From assembly GCA_003222395.1 (NCBI GenBank), contig QHWB01000046.1:34482-98481 (forward strand): a stretch of DNA of 64,000 nucleotides, given 5' to 3'. Shown here piece after piece: positions 17,098 to 25,882 of the stretch. Below the pieces are notes generated by a model. It made no database searches, was not told where the DNA came from, and saw nothing but the letters and a program-made list of their open reading frames with translations. Numbering within the stretch: the first letter of the stretch is position 1; each line of letters opens with the position of its first letter. Position numbers and translations under genes: made by a program. The DNA comes from Acidobacteriota bacterium. GTDB lineage: Bacteria > Acidobacteriota > Vicinamibacteria > Vicinamibacterales > CAVVIG01.

Positions 17098-18375
17098 TTA
17101 CGACGGAGGGAAGTCGGGCTTCGTGTCTCTCAGAATCTCGAGGACGGCGCGCCGGTCGTCGCTGGTCAGGTGCGCGTAAGCAGCGCGCGAATCGCGGCCC
17201 GACAGAATCTCGAGCATCCGCGCGTAGACGGCGCGCTTCGCCGACGACGGCAGTCCGTCGAATGCCGCGGAGTAGACGATGTAGCTGCACGGATACCGCA
17301 TCAAACGGCTCACCAGGTCGAGCTGCGCGAACGACCGGCCGCGACGATCCTTCGGAATCCGCGCCTCGAGATGCTCCGCGAAGCCGGGACGCGCGGCGAG
17401 CGGTACCGGCAATCGCGCCTCGCCGACGAAGAGCAGGTAGTCCGCGAGCTCGTCGACGAGATGACGGACGTTCCCGTCCGCCGACGCGCCCGCGCGGCCG
17501 CCGCTCGCCGCGACGCGCGATTCCCAGTTCAGCCTCGTCAGCAGGTTGATCGCGTGCATCTGATGATCGAAGACGAGCAGCGCGACGACGTCGCTCGACG
17601 CGGCAGGGTAGCCGCGCGCGTCGGGCGGGTTGCTGATCCAGTCGACGAACACCTGGTTCGACGTGTTGCCGCGTCCCGAGAAGGTGATGTTTCCCGAATG
17701 CGCCCTCTGCGAGTACGGCGTCGGCCCCTCGGACGTCACGAGCCAGCCGCCCCAGCGATCCGGGTGAGGCGTCCGATGGTTCACGTCGTGGGTGTCGGAG
17801 TGCGGCATCACGTCGCCGGCATCACCGACCGTGTTGGTGCGGACAATCATCCCCGGCACGTTCTCCGTGCTCGCCGAGACATGGCAGGAGAGACAGCTCG
17901 TGCGCCGGGTGAATGCAGGCGGAGTTGACGCCTGGTCGAGCGTGTAGAACACGACGCCCTGCTGCGGGTCGTGCGCTGCGAGCTCGAGGAAGGGCGCGCC
18001 AGGAATGTAACCGACGGCAACCGAGTCGTCGAAGAAGAGCGCCCGGGGATTCTCGGGGCTCGTGTAGGCGCGCTGCACGCCGGTTTTCGAGAACACGAGC
18101 AGCTGCGATTCGATCGGCACGCCGAGCGCGTCGAGGACTGAAAGCAGATAGCCGTTCCGCGGATCGCGCTGGAGCGAGCGTCCGCTCTGCACGAGTGCCT
18201 CTTTCAATTTCGTAACCCGGTCCGTCGCCGGTCGACTCGCGTACTGAATCGCGGGATGTTCGTCCAGCACGCCGCCCCACGAGTCCTGCGCGCGGCCGGG
18301 CGTCGACGCGCCGTGCGCCATCACGATGCCGAGCGCCGCGCCGCCGACGAGTACCCGATCGCGCCAGCTGATCAT
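17098..18375 (-). CDS. Monohaem c-type cytochrome-like exported protein (paralogue B)
   Basis: A 425-residue paralogue of the protein at 8795-10093. It has a signal peptide (residues 1-30, ending GRAQ), the shared HPAIQYASRP and PIESQLLVFSKTGVQ blocks, one haem c motif (CLSCH, 161-165), DHQMHAINLLTRLNWE, and YPCSYIVYSAAF near the end. The start ATG 18375 fits the signal peptide. It converges with the ADOP remnant (17 nt between stops) and diverges from the respiratory operon that begins at 18651. A periplasmic redox role is likely; the exact function is unknown. Confidence 0.7.
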   Translation of the reverse strand: MISWRDRVLVGGAALGIVMAHGASTPGRAQDSWGGVLDEHPAIQYASRPATDRVTKLKEALVQSGRSLQRDPRNGYLLSVLDALGVPIESQLLVFSKTGVQRAYTSPENPRALFFDDSVAVGYIPGAPFLELAAHDPQQGVVFYTLDQASTPPAFTRRTSCLSCHVSASTENVPGMIVRTNTVGDAGDVMPHSDTHDVNHRTPHPDRWGGWLVTSEGPTPYSQRAHSGNITFSGRGNTSNQVFVDWISNPPDARGYPAASSDVVALLVFDHQMHAINLLTRLNWESRVAASGGRAGASADGNVRHLVDELADYLLFVGEARLPVPLAARPGFAEHLEARIPKDRRGRSFAQLDLVSRLMRYPCSYIVYSAAFDGLPSSAKRAVYARMLEILSGRDSRAAYAHLTSDDRRAVLEILRDTKPDFPPS

Positions 18376-18650
18376 CGATTCATCTTATTACGAGATTGTC
18401 GTATGGCGCTCGCGCTGCGGGCATCGACGGCGTGGAACGGATCGAATTACCGACCAAGCGCTGTCCGCACGAAAGTCGTGCGCGTCGTGGTTGATACAAA
18501 TCTTATCGAGTCTCCACCTTTGAGCCATTTACTGGATCGCCGCCGCGTCTTAGTTTCACGCACGACGATTCGCAGAACCAGGTACCGGCGTTCGTCGATC
18601 CTGTCGGGGGATGTCCGACGGTTCACTGAAGGTCGCGGCGAGAAACACCG

Positions 18651-19370
18651 ATGACGCCGATACGAGCGCAGTTCCGAGCGGTCATTTGCGGCGCAGCTCT
18701 GCTCCTGCCCGCGACTGCGCTCGCAGCCACCGACTCCGCGGCTCTGTTCGCCAAGAAATGCAGCGGCTGCCACACGTACGGAAAGGGCGATCGCGTCGGA
18801 CCCGATTTGAAGGGCGTCACCAATCGCCGCTCGCGCGCGTGGCTCACCTCCTGGATCCGATCGTCGCAGAAGGTCGTCGAAGCCGGCGATCCAATCGCGA
18901 CGACGCTGTTTGACAAGTACAAGCGCGAACGCATGCCGGATCAAAATCTTCCGGCCGAAGACATCGCCGCGCTCGTCGACTATCTCGCTGCCGGAGGTCC
19001 GGCCGCCGCGGACGCGTCGCGCCCGCGGCACGCGTCGACCGCAACGCTGGCCGACATCGCGCTCGGGCGGGAGTTGTTCCTCGGATCGATCGCGGCGAAG
19101 AACGGCGGCGCCTCGTGCGGCTCATGCCATGTCGTTCAGGTGGACGGCGCGTCGACCGGGGCGACGTTCGGCAGCGATCTGACGCACGTCTATTCCCGCT
19201 TCCAGGACGCGGCGTTGTCGCTGGCTCTGCGGCGTCCGTGCTTTCCGCGTGCCTTCGACAAGGATACGGCGGGACCGCTCACCGCGGACGAAGCGTTCGC
19301 GGTGAAGGCATTTCTGCGTCAGGCCGATCGCGCCGCTTCGCCGCAGCGGCCGAAGGGAAGGCCGCGATGA
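18651..19370 (+). CDS. Dihaem cytochrome c, first gene of the extended ACIII operon
   Basis: A 239-residue periplasmic electron carrier with a signal peptide (ending ATALA at about residue 25) and two haem c motifs: CSGCH (37-41) and CGSCH (156-160). The first domain has typical class I cytochrome features (GPDLKGVTNRRSRAW, then RMPDQNLPAEDIAALVDYL with an axial Met). The second domain has lost the usual Met loop or uses another ligand. Its stop overlaps the next start (ATGA at 19367), so the two are translationally coupled. It probably takes or gives electrons at the complex encoded downstream. Confidence 0.85.
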   Translation: MTPIRAQFRAVICGAALLLPATALAATDSAALFAKKCSGCHTYGKGDRVGPDLKGVTNRRSRAWLTSWIRSSQKVVEAGDPIATTLFDKYKRERMPDQNLPAEDIAALVDYLAAGGPAAADASRPRHASTATLADIALGRELFLGSIAAKNGGASCGSCHVVQVDGASTGATFGSDLTHVYSRFQDAALSLALRRPCFPRAFDKDTAGPLTADEAFAVKAFLRQADRAASPQRPKGRPR

Positions 19371-19942
19371 TCGGACGTCGACCGACTATTCGCGAAGGCG
19401 CCGTCGCTGCCGCCGTCTTCGCGCTTGCCACGTTGCACCTGCTGCTGCTCTTCGCGCCCGATGCGGTCCTGAGATGGAACCGGCACGCGTCGCGGCTGCT
19501 GCTCCTCGAAGCGACGGGCTTCGCCGCGGGCGTGATCTGTTCGATGGCGGTCATCTCGAAAATGCGCCGCCATCTGTTCGATCGAGCGGGCGACGACGAT
19601 CGCGCGCTCACGGACACGGTGTCGCTGACGCTCGTCCTGATTGCGGTCGTCTCTGGCGTTGCGCTCGCGTCTTCCTATCGATGGGCATCGTCGTGGTCGG
19701 TCGTCACGCTCACGCCGTATGCGGTCTCGCTCGCGCGGTTGGCGCCGCGGGTGGAGCTGATTGCCGCGACGCCGTTCGTCGTGAGACTGCATGTGTTCTG
19801 TTCCTTCCCGCTCGTCGCCCTGCTCGTGTTCACGCGGCTCGGATCGGCGGCACACGCCGCGCTGGACCGGATCTTCGATCGGGTCGGCGCGGCGCTCGGA
19901 CGTCTCCGCGCCGAGGAGATCTGGCGTGAAGAGGAGAACTGA
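19367..19942 (+). CDS. NarI-like (nitrate reductase gamma-type) membrane protein
   Basis: A 191-residue membrane protein with about four to five hydrophobic segments. Two stretches resemble the NarI b-type cytochrome family: the KMRRHLFDRA loop after the second helix, and RLHVFCSFPLVALLVFTRLGSAAHA near the end, where NarI has its His-bearing final helix and FTRL motif. Candidate haem ligands are His25, His36 and the His of RLHVF. It sits between the dihaem cytochrome and ActA, overlapping the former by 4 nt and ending 2 nt before the latter. It may pass quinol electrons to the dihaem protein. It is shorter than NarI (about 225). Confidence 0.7.
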   Translation: MIGRRPTIREGAVAAAVFALATLHLLLLFAPDAVLRWNRHASRLLLLEATGFAAGVICSMAVISKMRRHLFDRAGDDDRALTDTVSLTLVLIAVVSGVALASSYRWASSWSVVTLTPYAVSLARLAPRVELIAATPFVVRLHVFCSFPLVALLVFTRLGSAAHAALDRIFDRVGAALGRLRAEEIWREEEN

Positions 19943-19944
19943 CG

Positions 19945-20484
19945 GTGACCAGATGGCGAGCGGCCGTTGCCGCCGGCGCGACCGCGTGCGTGCTGGTCGC
20001 CGGCTTCGTCTGCCGCGAGCTCGCGCGTGTCGGCGTTCACCAGGGATATGCGCCGGCGCAGCCGATCGCGTTCTCCCACAAGCTGCACGCCGGCGACTCG
20101 CACGTGCCGTGTCTCTATTGCCATTTCGGCGCGCGGACGAGCCGCCATGCGGGCATCCCGCCCTCCGCCGTCTGTATGAACTGCCACGGACTGCTTCAGA
20201 AGCAGTCCGAAGACATCGAGAAGCTGAAGGAGCTCGTCGCCGAGCGCAGGCCGATCGCGTGGATCAAGGTCCACAACCTGCCCGACTTCGTCTACTTCAA
20301 CCACAGTCAGCACCTGTTGGCCGCCATCGACTGCCAGTCGTGTCACGGCCACGTCGAGCGGATGACGCGGGTCGAACAGCAGTCGCCGCTGACGATGGGA
20401 TGGTGCATCGACTGTCACCGGATGCGAGGCGGCGACCCGAACGCGCCGGCAGCGAATCTCGATTGCGGCAAGTGCCATTACTGA
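19945..20484 (+). CDS. actA: ActA, pentahaem cytochrome c subunit of alternative complex III
   Basis: A 179-residue protein anchored by one N-terminal helix, with five haem c motifs: CLYCH (56), CMNCH (77), CQSCH (130), CIDCH (154) and CGKCH (174). FSHKLHA and FNHSQH supply distal His ligands. ActA is the periplasmic electron-output subunit of ACIII, the quinol:electron-acceptor oxidoreductase that replaces the bc1 complex in many bacteria. The start is GTG 19945, preceded by GAGGAG. The stop lies 1 nt before the ActB start. Confidence 0.9.
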   Translation: MTRWRAAVAAGATACVLVAGFVCRELARVGVHQGYAPAQPIAFSHKLHAGDSHVPCLYCHFGARTSRHAGIPPSAVCMNCHGLLQKQSEDIEKLKELVAERRPIAWIKVHNLPDFVYFNHSQHLLAAIDCQSCHGHVERMTRVEQQSPLTMGWCIDCHRMRGGDPNAPAANLDCGKCHY

Positions 20485-20485
20485 C

Positions 20486-23395
20486 GTGACGCACGATCTG
20501 AAATTCTGGAATCGGTCCCCCGAACGGGACGACAGCCGTCGCGATTTCCTCGCGCGGCTCGGCTTCGCGCTCGCCGCGTCGGCGGTCGCGAGCTGTTCGC
20601 GCGCCCCGGTGCAGAAGGCGATTCCGTTCCTCAACAAGCCGGAAGAAGTGACGCCCGGGGTCGCCAGCTGGTATGCGACCACGTGCGCCGGCTGCGCGGC
20701 CGCCTGCCCGCTGCTCGTCAAGACGCGCGACGGACGGCCGATCAAGATCGAGGGCAACGCTGAATCGGTGCGCTTCGGCGGCGGCACGTGCGCGGCAGGT
20801 CAGGCGACGGTGCTGTCGCTGTACGACCCGAATCGCCTCAGGGGTCCGCTGTGGCACGGCGAGCCCGCGTCGTGGAGCGAGATCGACGCGCGCGTGAAGC
20901 CGCAGGTCGCCGCCGCGAGCCGCCGCGGAATCGTCCTTCTGTCGGGCACGATCGTGAGCCCGTCGACGAGAGCGTTGATCGCGGAATGGTCGGCGCGCTT
21001 TCCACGCTTCCGCCACGTCGTGTACGACGCCGTGTCGTTCAGCGCGCTTCGCGAAGCCACGCACGCCTGTTTCGGCGTCGCGGCCGTTCCGCATTACCGC
21101 TTCGATCGCGCGAAAACCGTCGTCGGCATCGAGGCCGACTTCCTCGGCACGTGGCTGTCGCCGGTTGAATTCACCCGGCAGTACGCGGATCGACGCCGGG
21201 AAGGGCTGTCGTCCGGCGGCGTGCAGCATCACCAGTTCGAGTCGGGCGTTTCGCTCACGGGCAGCAATGCCGATCGGCGCGTCGCGATCGCGGCGTCCGA
21301 GCAGGGCGCGGTCGCGCTCGCGCTCCTGCATCGTATCGCCGCCGACGCGCGCGTGGCCGAACCGCTGCCGCGTGTGGAGGTCGCGATCGACGATCGGGCG
21401 ATCGATCGGGCGGCCGACGATCTGTGGCGCGACCGTGGCCGGTCGCTCGTCGTCTGCGGATCCGACGATCCGTCGACGCAGGTTGTCGTGCACGCGATCA
21501 ACACGCTGCTGGGAAATATCGGCGTGACCGTCGATCTCGACGCGCCGTCGCTCCAGAGACAGGGCGACGACGCGGCGGTCGAGGAGCTGATCGAGTCGAT
21601 GAACCGCGGCGACGTCCAGGTGCTGATGACGTACGGCGTCAACCCGCTGTACGACTTCCCGGACGCCGAACGGTTCGCGCGAGGCATGGAGTCGGTGGCC
21701 CTGTCGATCTCGTTCGCCGATCGCGCGGACGAGACCGCGAACGCAAGCCACGCCGTGTGCCCCGATCACCACTTCCTCGAGGCCTGGGGCGACGCTGAAC
21801 CGATCGCCGGATCGTTCAGCCTCGCGCAGCCGACGGTCGCGCCGCTGTTCGACACACGCGCGGCGCAGGACAGCCTGCTGGAGTGGCTGGGCAAGCCGCC
21901 GGATTTCTATTCGTACGTGCGCGAGTTCTGGCGGCGCGAGCTCTTCCCGAGACAAGACCGCTCTCGAACGTTCGACGAGTTCTGGGACCGCGCGCTCCAC
22001 GACGGCGTGTACGACGATTCGGCGCCGCGCGTCGAACGGCGGTACGCGCTCGCCGAAGGGTGGCGCGCCGCGGCTGGCGCGATTGCCGCCGATCATCAGC
22101 GCGCCGTATCCGCGCGCGGGCCGGATCGGTACGAGCTGCGGCTGCACGAAACCGTCGCCATCCGCGACGGCCGGCACGCGAACAACCCGTGGCTGCAGGA
22201 GCTTCCCGATCCCGTGACGAAGCTCACGTGGGGCAATTCGATTGCGATCGCGCCGTCGGTCGCCCGGTCGATTGGCGTCGCGACCGGCGACGTCGTTCGC
22301 GTGGTGGCGGGCGATCGATCGTGCGAGCTGCCCGCGTACGTGCAGCCGGGGCAGTCGCCCTCCACTGTCTCGATCGCGCTCGGCTACGGACGCGATGGAG
22401 CAGGCAAGGTTGGAAACGGGATCGGCGCCAACGCGTTTCCGTTCGTCTCCGCTTCGGCGGCGCGGCGCGCGTACTTGCGGACCGGCGTCGCGCTCCAACG
22501 CACGGGCCGACATCGGGAGCTCGCCCTCACGCAGACGCACCACTCGATCGAAGGACGCTCGATCATCAGATCGATCACGCTCGACGAGCTCCTGAACGAA
22601 CGATCCGAGCCTGCGCCCGAGCGGCCGTCGCTGTGGCCCGAGCGCGAAGGCGGCGAGCACCGGTGGGGGATGGCCGTGGACCTCAACACGTGCACCGGGT
22701 GCTCGGCGTGCGTCACCGCGTGTCAGGCCGAGAACAACGTGCCGGTCGTCGGCCCCGACGAAGTGACGCGCAGCCGCGAGATGCACTGGATCCGCATCGA
22801 TCGGTACTACGACGGCGCCGACGACGACCCCGGCGTGTCGTTCCAGCCGATGATGTGCCAGCACTGTCAGAACGCGCCGTGCGAGACGGTCTGCCCTGTG
22901 CTCGCGACGGTTCACAGCTCCGACGGGATCAACCAGCAGATCTACAACCGCTGCATCGGCACGCGCTATTGCGAGAACAACTGTCCGTACAAGGTGCGCC
23001 GCTTCAACTGGTTCCAGTACGCCGGCAACGATCGCTTCGACTTCACGATGAACGATCCGCTCGAGCGCATGGTGCTCAACCCGGACGTCGTCGTCCGCTC
23101 GCGCGGCGTGATGGAGAAATGCAGCCTGTGCGTCCAGCGGATCCAGGCGGAAAAACTGTCGGCGAAACAGGAAGGGCGGACGCTCGAGGACGGCCGCATC
23201 AAGACCGCGTGCCAGCAGGCCTGTCCGGCGAGCGCGATCGTGTTCGGCGATCTCAACGATCCCAACAGCGAAGTGGCCAGGCTGCGGCGCAGCCGCAGGC
23301 ATTACCACGTGCTCGACGAGCTCGGCACGCGGCCGAACGTCGGCTATCTGATGCGCGTGAAGAATGCGCCTCGCGGCGAGCCGGAGCCGCTATGA
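20486..23395 (+). CDS. actB: ActB, molybdopterin-oxidoreductase-like iron-sulfur subunit of ACIII
   Basis: A 969-residue protein with a twin-arginine N-terminus (SRRDFLARLGFALAASAVAS). Its first two thirds are a molybdopterin-enzyme-like fold with a [4Fe-4S]-type segment (CAGCAAACP, about residue 68) and a MopB-like substrate region; known ActB proteins do not bind molybdenum. From about residue 736 a ferredoxin-like domain carries the clusters: CTGCSACVTACQ, CQHCQNAPCETVCP, CIGTRYCENNCP, and CSLCVQ with CQQACP near 880-910. GTG 20486 is the start, coupled to actA. The subunit carries electrons from the quinol site to the haems. Its stop overlaps actC by 4 nt. Confidence 0.92.
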   Translation: MTHDLKFWNRSPERDDSRRDFLARLGFALAASAVASCSRAPVQKAIPFLNKPEEVTPGVASWYATTCAGCAAACPLLVKTRDGRPIKIEGNAESVRFGGGTCAAGQATVLSLYDPNRLRGPLWHGEPASWSEIDARVKPQVAAASRRGIVLLSGTIVSPSTRALIAEWSARFPRFRHVVYDAVSFSALREATHACFGVAAVPHYRFDRAKTVVGIEADFLGTWLSPVEFTRQYADRRREGLSSGGVQHHQFESGVSLTGSNADRRVAIAASEQGAVALALLHRIAADARVAEPLPRVEVAIDDRAIDRAADDLWRDRGRSLVVCGSDDPSTQVVVHAINTLLGNIGVTVDLDAPSLQRQGDDAAVEELIESMNRGDVQVLMTYGVNPLYDFPDAERFARGMESVALSISFADRADETANASHAVCPDHHFLEAWGDAEPIAGSFSLAQPTVAPLFDTRAAQDSLLEWLGKPPDFYSYVREFWRRELFPRQDRSRTFDEFWDRALHDGVYDDSAPRVERRYALAEGWRAAAGAIAADHQRAVSARGPDRYELRLHETVAIRDGRHANNPWLQELPDPVTKLTWGNSIAIAPSVARSIGVATGDVVRVVAGDRSCELPAYVQPGQSPSTVSIALGYGRDGAGKVGNGIGANAFPFVSASAARRAYLRTGVALQRTGRHRELALTQTHHSIEGRSIIRSITLDELLNERSEPAPERPSLWPEREGGEHRWGMAVDLNTCTGCSACVTACQAENNVPVVGPDEVTRSREMHWIRIDRYYDGADDDPGVSFQPMMCQHCQNAPCETVCPVLATVHSSDGINQQIYNRCIGTRYCENNCPYKVRRFNWFQYAGNDRFDFTMNDPLERMVLNPDVVVRSRGVMEKCSLCVQRIQAEKLSAKQEGRTLEDGRIKTACQQACPASAIVFGDLNDPNSEVARLRRSRRHYHVLDELGTRPNVGYLMRVKNAPRGEPEPL

Positions 23396-24792
23396 GCTCG
23401 ACAGCCATCCCCTCGCTTCGTCCGGTGCCCGCGTCGAGGCCATCGGCGCGCCCCGTTGCCGGCGACGCCGGCGACGCGGCGCTGCGCGAGATCACCGACG
23501 ACGTGATGCGTCCGCTCGTCACGCGGCCAGGCGCCGGATGGTGGGCCTGCTTCGCCGCATCGACGATCGCGCTGACGATCGGCGTCGCCATGGTCGCGTA
23601 CGAGATCGCGACCGGCATCGGCGTGTGGGGCCTCAATCGGACCGTGGGATGGGCCTTCGACATCACCAACTTCGTGTTCTGGATCGGCATCGGCCACGCG
23701 GGCACGTTGATTTCGGCGATTCTTCTGCTGCTCCGGCAGCGGTGGCGCACGGCAATCAGTCGATCGGCGGAGGCGATGACGATCTTCGCCGTGATGTGCG
23801 CCGCGCTCTTTCCATTGATCCACATGGGGCGGCCGTGGCTGGCGTTCTGGGTCATGCCATATCCCAATTCGCGCGGACCGCTATGGGTGAACTTTCGATC
23901 GCCGCTCCTGTGGGACGTGTTCGCGATCAACACGTACCTCACGATCTCGCTCGTGTTCTGGTATCTCGGGATGATTCCCGATTTCGCGACGATGCGCGAT
24001 CGGACGGACGCGCCTGTGAGACGTTTCGCGTACAGCGTGCTGAGCCTCGGCTGGAACGGATCGGCGCGGACCTGGTCGCGCTACGAGACGGCGACCACGC
24101 TGCTCGCCGGGCTCGCCACGCCGCTCGTCATCTCGGTTCATTCGATCGTGAGCATGGACTTCGCGACGTCGGTGCTGCCCGGGTGGCACACGACGCTGTT
24201 CCCGCCGTACTTCGTCGCCGGCGCCGTCTTCTCCGGATTCGGCATGGTGATGACGCTGCTCATCATCGTGCGCGCCGTCATGCATCTCGAGCGCTACATC
24301 ACGGCGGCGCATCTCGAGGCGATGGGCAAAATCATGCTCCTGACCGGCTCCATCGTCGGCTTTGCGTACGCGACGGAGCTGTTCAACGCGTGGTACAGCC
24401 ACAACGTCTATGAACGTTACGCCTTCCTGAATCGCCTCGCGGGCCCCTATGCGTGGTGCTTCTGGATCATGGTCGGCTGCAACGCGCTCGCGCCGCAGGT
24501 GCTGTGGCTGCGGCGCGCGCGGCGGAGCGTGCCGCTGCTGTTCGTCCTCTCGATTCTCGTCAACGTCGGCATGTGGTTCGAGCGCTTCGTGATCATCGTC
24601 ACGTCGCTGCATCGCAGTTATCTGCCATCGAGCTGGACGATGTATCGGCCGACGATCGTCGAAGTCGGCACGCTGGCGGGCAGCTTCGGGCTGTTCTTCA
24701 CCTGTTTCCTGCTGTTCATCCGCGTGCTTCCGATGATTGCGATGTGGGAAATCAAGGCGGGCGCGGGGCGCGCCGCGGAGCGGCGGGCATGA
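23392..24792 (+). CDS. actC: ActC, NrfD-like quinol-binding membrane subunit of ACIII
   Basis: A 466-residue polytopic membrane protein of the NrfD/PsrC family with about ten transmembrane helices. Family landmarks are FWIGIGHAGTLISAILLLLRQRWR, FPLIHMGRPW, NFRSPLLWDVFAINTYL, and the last helices with LFFTCFLLFIRVLP. In solved ACIII structures ActC binds quinol at the periplasmic side. ATG 23392 overlaps the actB stop by 4 nt; the end overlaps actD by 4 nt. Confidence 0.92.
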   Translation: MSSTAIPSLRPVPASRPSARPVAGDAGDAALREITDDVMRPLVTRPGAGWWACFAASTIALTIGVAMVAYEIATGIGVWGLNRTVGWAFDITNFVFWIGIGHAGTLISAILLLLRQRWRTAISRSAEAMTIFAVMCAALFPLIHMGRPWLAFWVMPYPNSRGPLWVNFRSPLLWDVFAINTYLTISLVFWYLGMIPDFATMRDRTDAPVRRFAYSVLSLGWNGSARTWSRYETATTLLAGLATPLVISVHSIVSMDFATSVLPGWHTTLFPPYFVAGAVFSGFGMVMTLLIIVRAVMHLERYITAAHLEAMGKIMLLTGSIVGFAYATELFNAWYSHNVYERYAFLNRLAGPYAWCFWIMVGCNALAPQVLWLRRARRSVPLLFVLSILVNVGMWFERFVIIVTSLHRSYLPSSWTMYRPTIVEVGTLAGSFGLFFTCFLLFIRVLPMIAMWEIKAGAGRAAERRA

Positions 24793-25322
24793 GCGGCGCC
24801 GCGCGTGAGTTCATCGTCGCGCGATTTGGTGACGAACGGCATGTCGTCGACGCCGTGCGGGCGGTGCGTGAGCGCGGCCTGCGGGTGTTCGACGTCTACG
24901 CGCCGTACCCCGTTCACGGCCTCGACGAGGCGATGGCGCTGCGGCGTTCGCGGTTGCCGTGGGCGACGCTCGCCGGCGGGTGTTCGGGCTTCGTCGCGGC
25001 GATCGCGTTCCAGTACTACGCGGCCGTCGTCAGCTGGAATCTGAACGTGGGCGGCAAGCCGGACAACTCGATGCTGGCCTTCATTCCGATCGCGTTCGAA
25101 ATCACCGTGCTCGGCGCCGGCCTCGCGACCGCCGCCGCATTCCTCGCGCGCTCGGGCCTCCGTCCGGCGATCCGCGCGCGCACGGTCGACCTGTCGGCCA
25201 CCGACGATGCGTTCGTCGTGGCGCTGCGCTGCCGCCAGACGGCATTCGACCGCAACCTCGTCGAACGGCTGCTGTTCGAGCACGGTGCGCAGACAGTGGC
25301 CTGGAAGGTGCTCGACTTATGA
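24789..25322 (+). CDS. actD: ActD, DUF3341 membrane subunit of ACIII
   Basis: A 177-residue protein with a soluble N-terminal part (EFIVARFGDERHVVDAVRAVRERG, then DVYAPYPVHGLDEAMAL) and two transmembrane helices (WATLAGGCSGFVAAIAFQY and FIPIAFEITVLGAGLATAA). This is the DUF3341 layout of ActD, a structural subunit without cofactors. It overlaps actC and actE by 4 nt each. Confidence 0.92.
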   Translation: MSGAAREFIVARFGDERHVVDAVRAVRERGLRVFDVYAPYPVHGLDEAMALRRSRLPWATLAGGCSGFVAAIAFQYYAAVVSWNLNVGGKPDNSMLAFIPIAFEITVLGAGLATAAAFLARSGLRPAIRARTVDLSATDDAFVVALRCRQTAFDRNLVERLLFEHGAQTVAWKVLDL

Positions 25323-25882
25323 CGGCTCCACACGTTGTCGTCGCTGTCGTGATTGCCGCCGCGTCGCTCGCGTGCGCGAGCCAGTCGCCGCATCGTGGAT
25401 ACGAGTACATGCCGGACATGGCGCGGTCGGTTCCGTACGACACGTTCGCGCCGAACCCGGTCACTCGCAACGGCATCACGCAGCAGATGCCCGTCGCCGG
25501 CACGATCCCGCGAGGATTTCTCCCTCTGCACTACAGCGGCACGGCTGCCGACGCCGAGCGCGCCGGACGCGAGCTGTTCAACCCGAACGCACACACGCCG
25601 ACGACGATCGGGCAGGGACGGCGGTTGTACGAAACGTTCTGCCTCGTGTGCCACGGCGTTTCGGGAGACGGCGACGGTCCGCTGGTCCCGATGATTCCGA
25701 ATCCGCCGGCCTACAGCTCCGAGCGCGTCCGATCGATGCCCGCCGGGCACCTGTTTCACGTGATCACGTACGGCTCCGGCCGGATGCCGTCGTACGCCTC
25801 GCAGATACCGGCGAACGATCGCTGGCTGATCGTGGGCTACGTCGACACGCTTCGGACGCGTCGGCCGGAGGCGCAGCGATGA
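25319..25882 (+). CDS. actE: ActE, monohaem cytochrome c subunit of ACIII
   Basis: A 187-residue exported cytochrome. The leader ends at AAASLACAS, a lipobox-like site that would make it a membrane-anchored lipoprotein, as in known ActE. One haem c motif, CLVCHG (108-112), is followed by GDGDGPLVPMIPNPPAY and GSGRMPSYA, where the Met is the probable axial ligand. It probably forms the docking point for the electron acceptor. It overlaps actD and actF by 4 nt. Confidence 0.92.
   Translation: MTAPHVVVAVVIAAASLACASQSPHRGYEYMPDMARSVPYDTFAPNPVTRNGITQQMPVAGTIPRGFLPLHYSGTAADAERAGRELFNPNAHTPTTIGQGRRLYETFCLVCHGVSGDGDGPLVPMIPNPPAYSSERVRSMPAGHLFHVITYGSGRMPSYASQIPANDRWLIVGYVDTLRTRRPEAQR

Noticed and set aside
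20297..23308. A 1003-codon open frame on the minus strand opposite actB
   Set aside because: It is the antisense of a clearly coding gene in GC-rich DNA, and its translation is Arg/Ala/Asp-rich with no domains.
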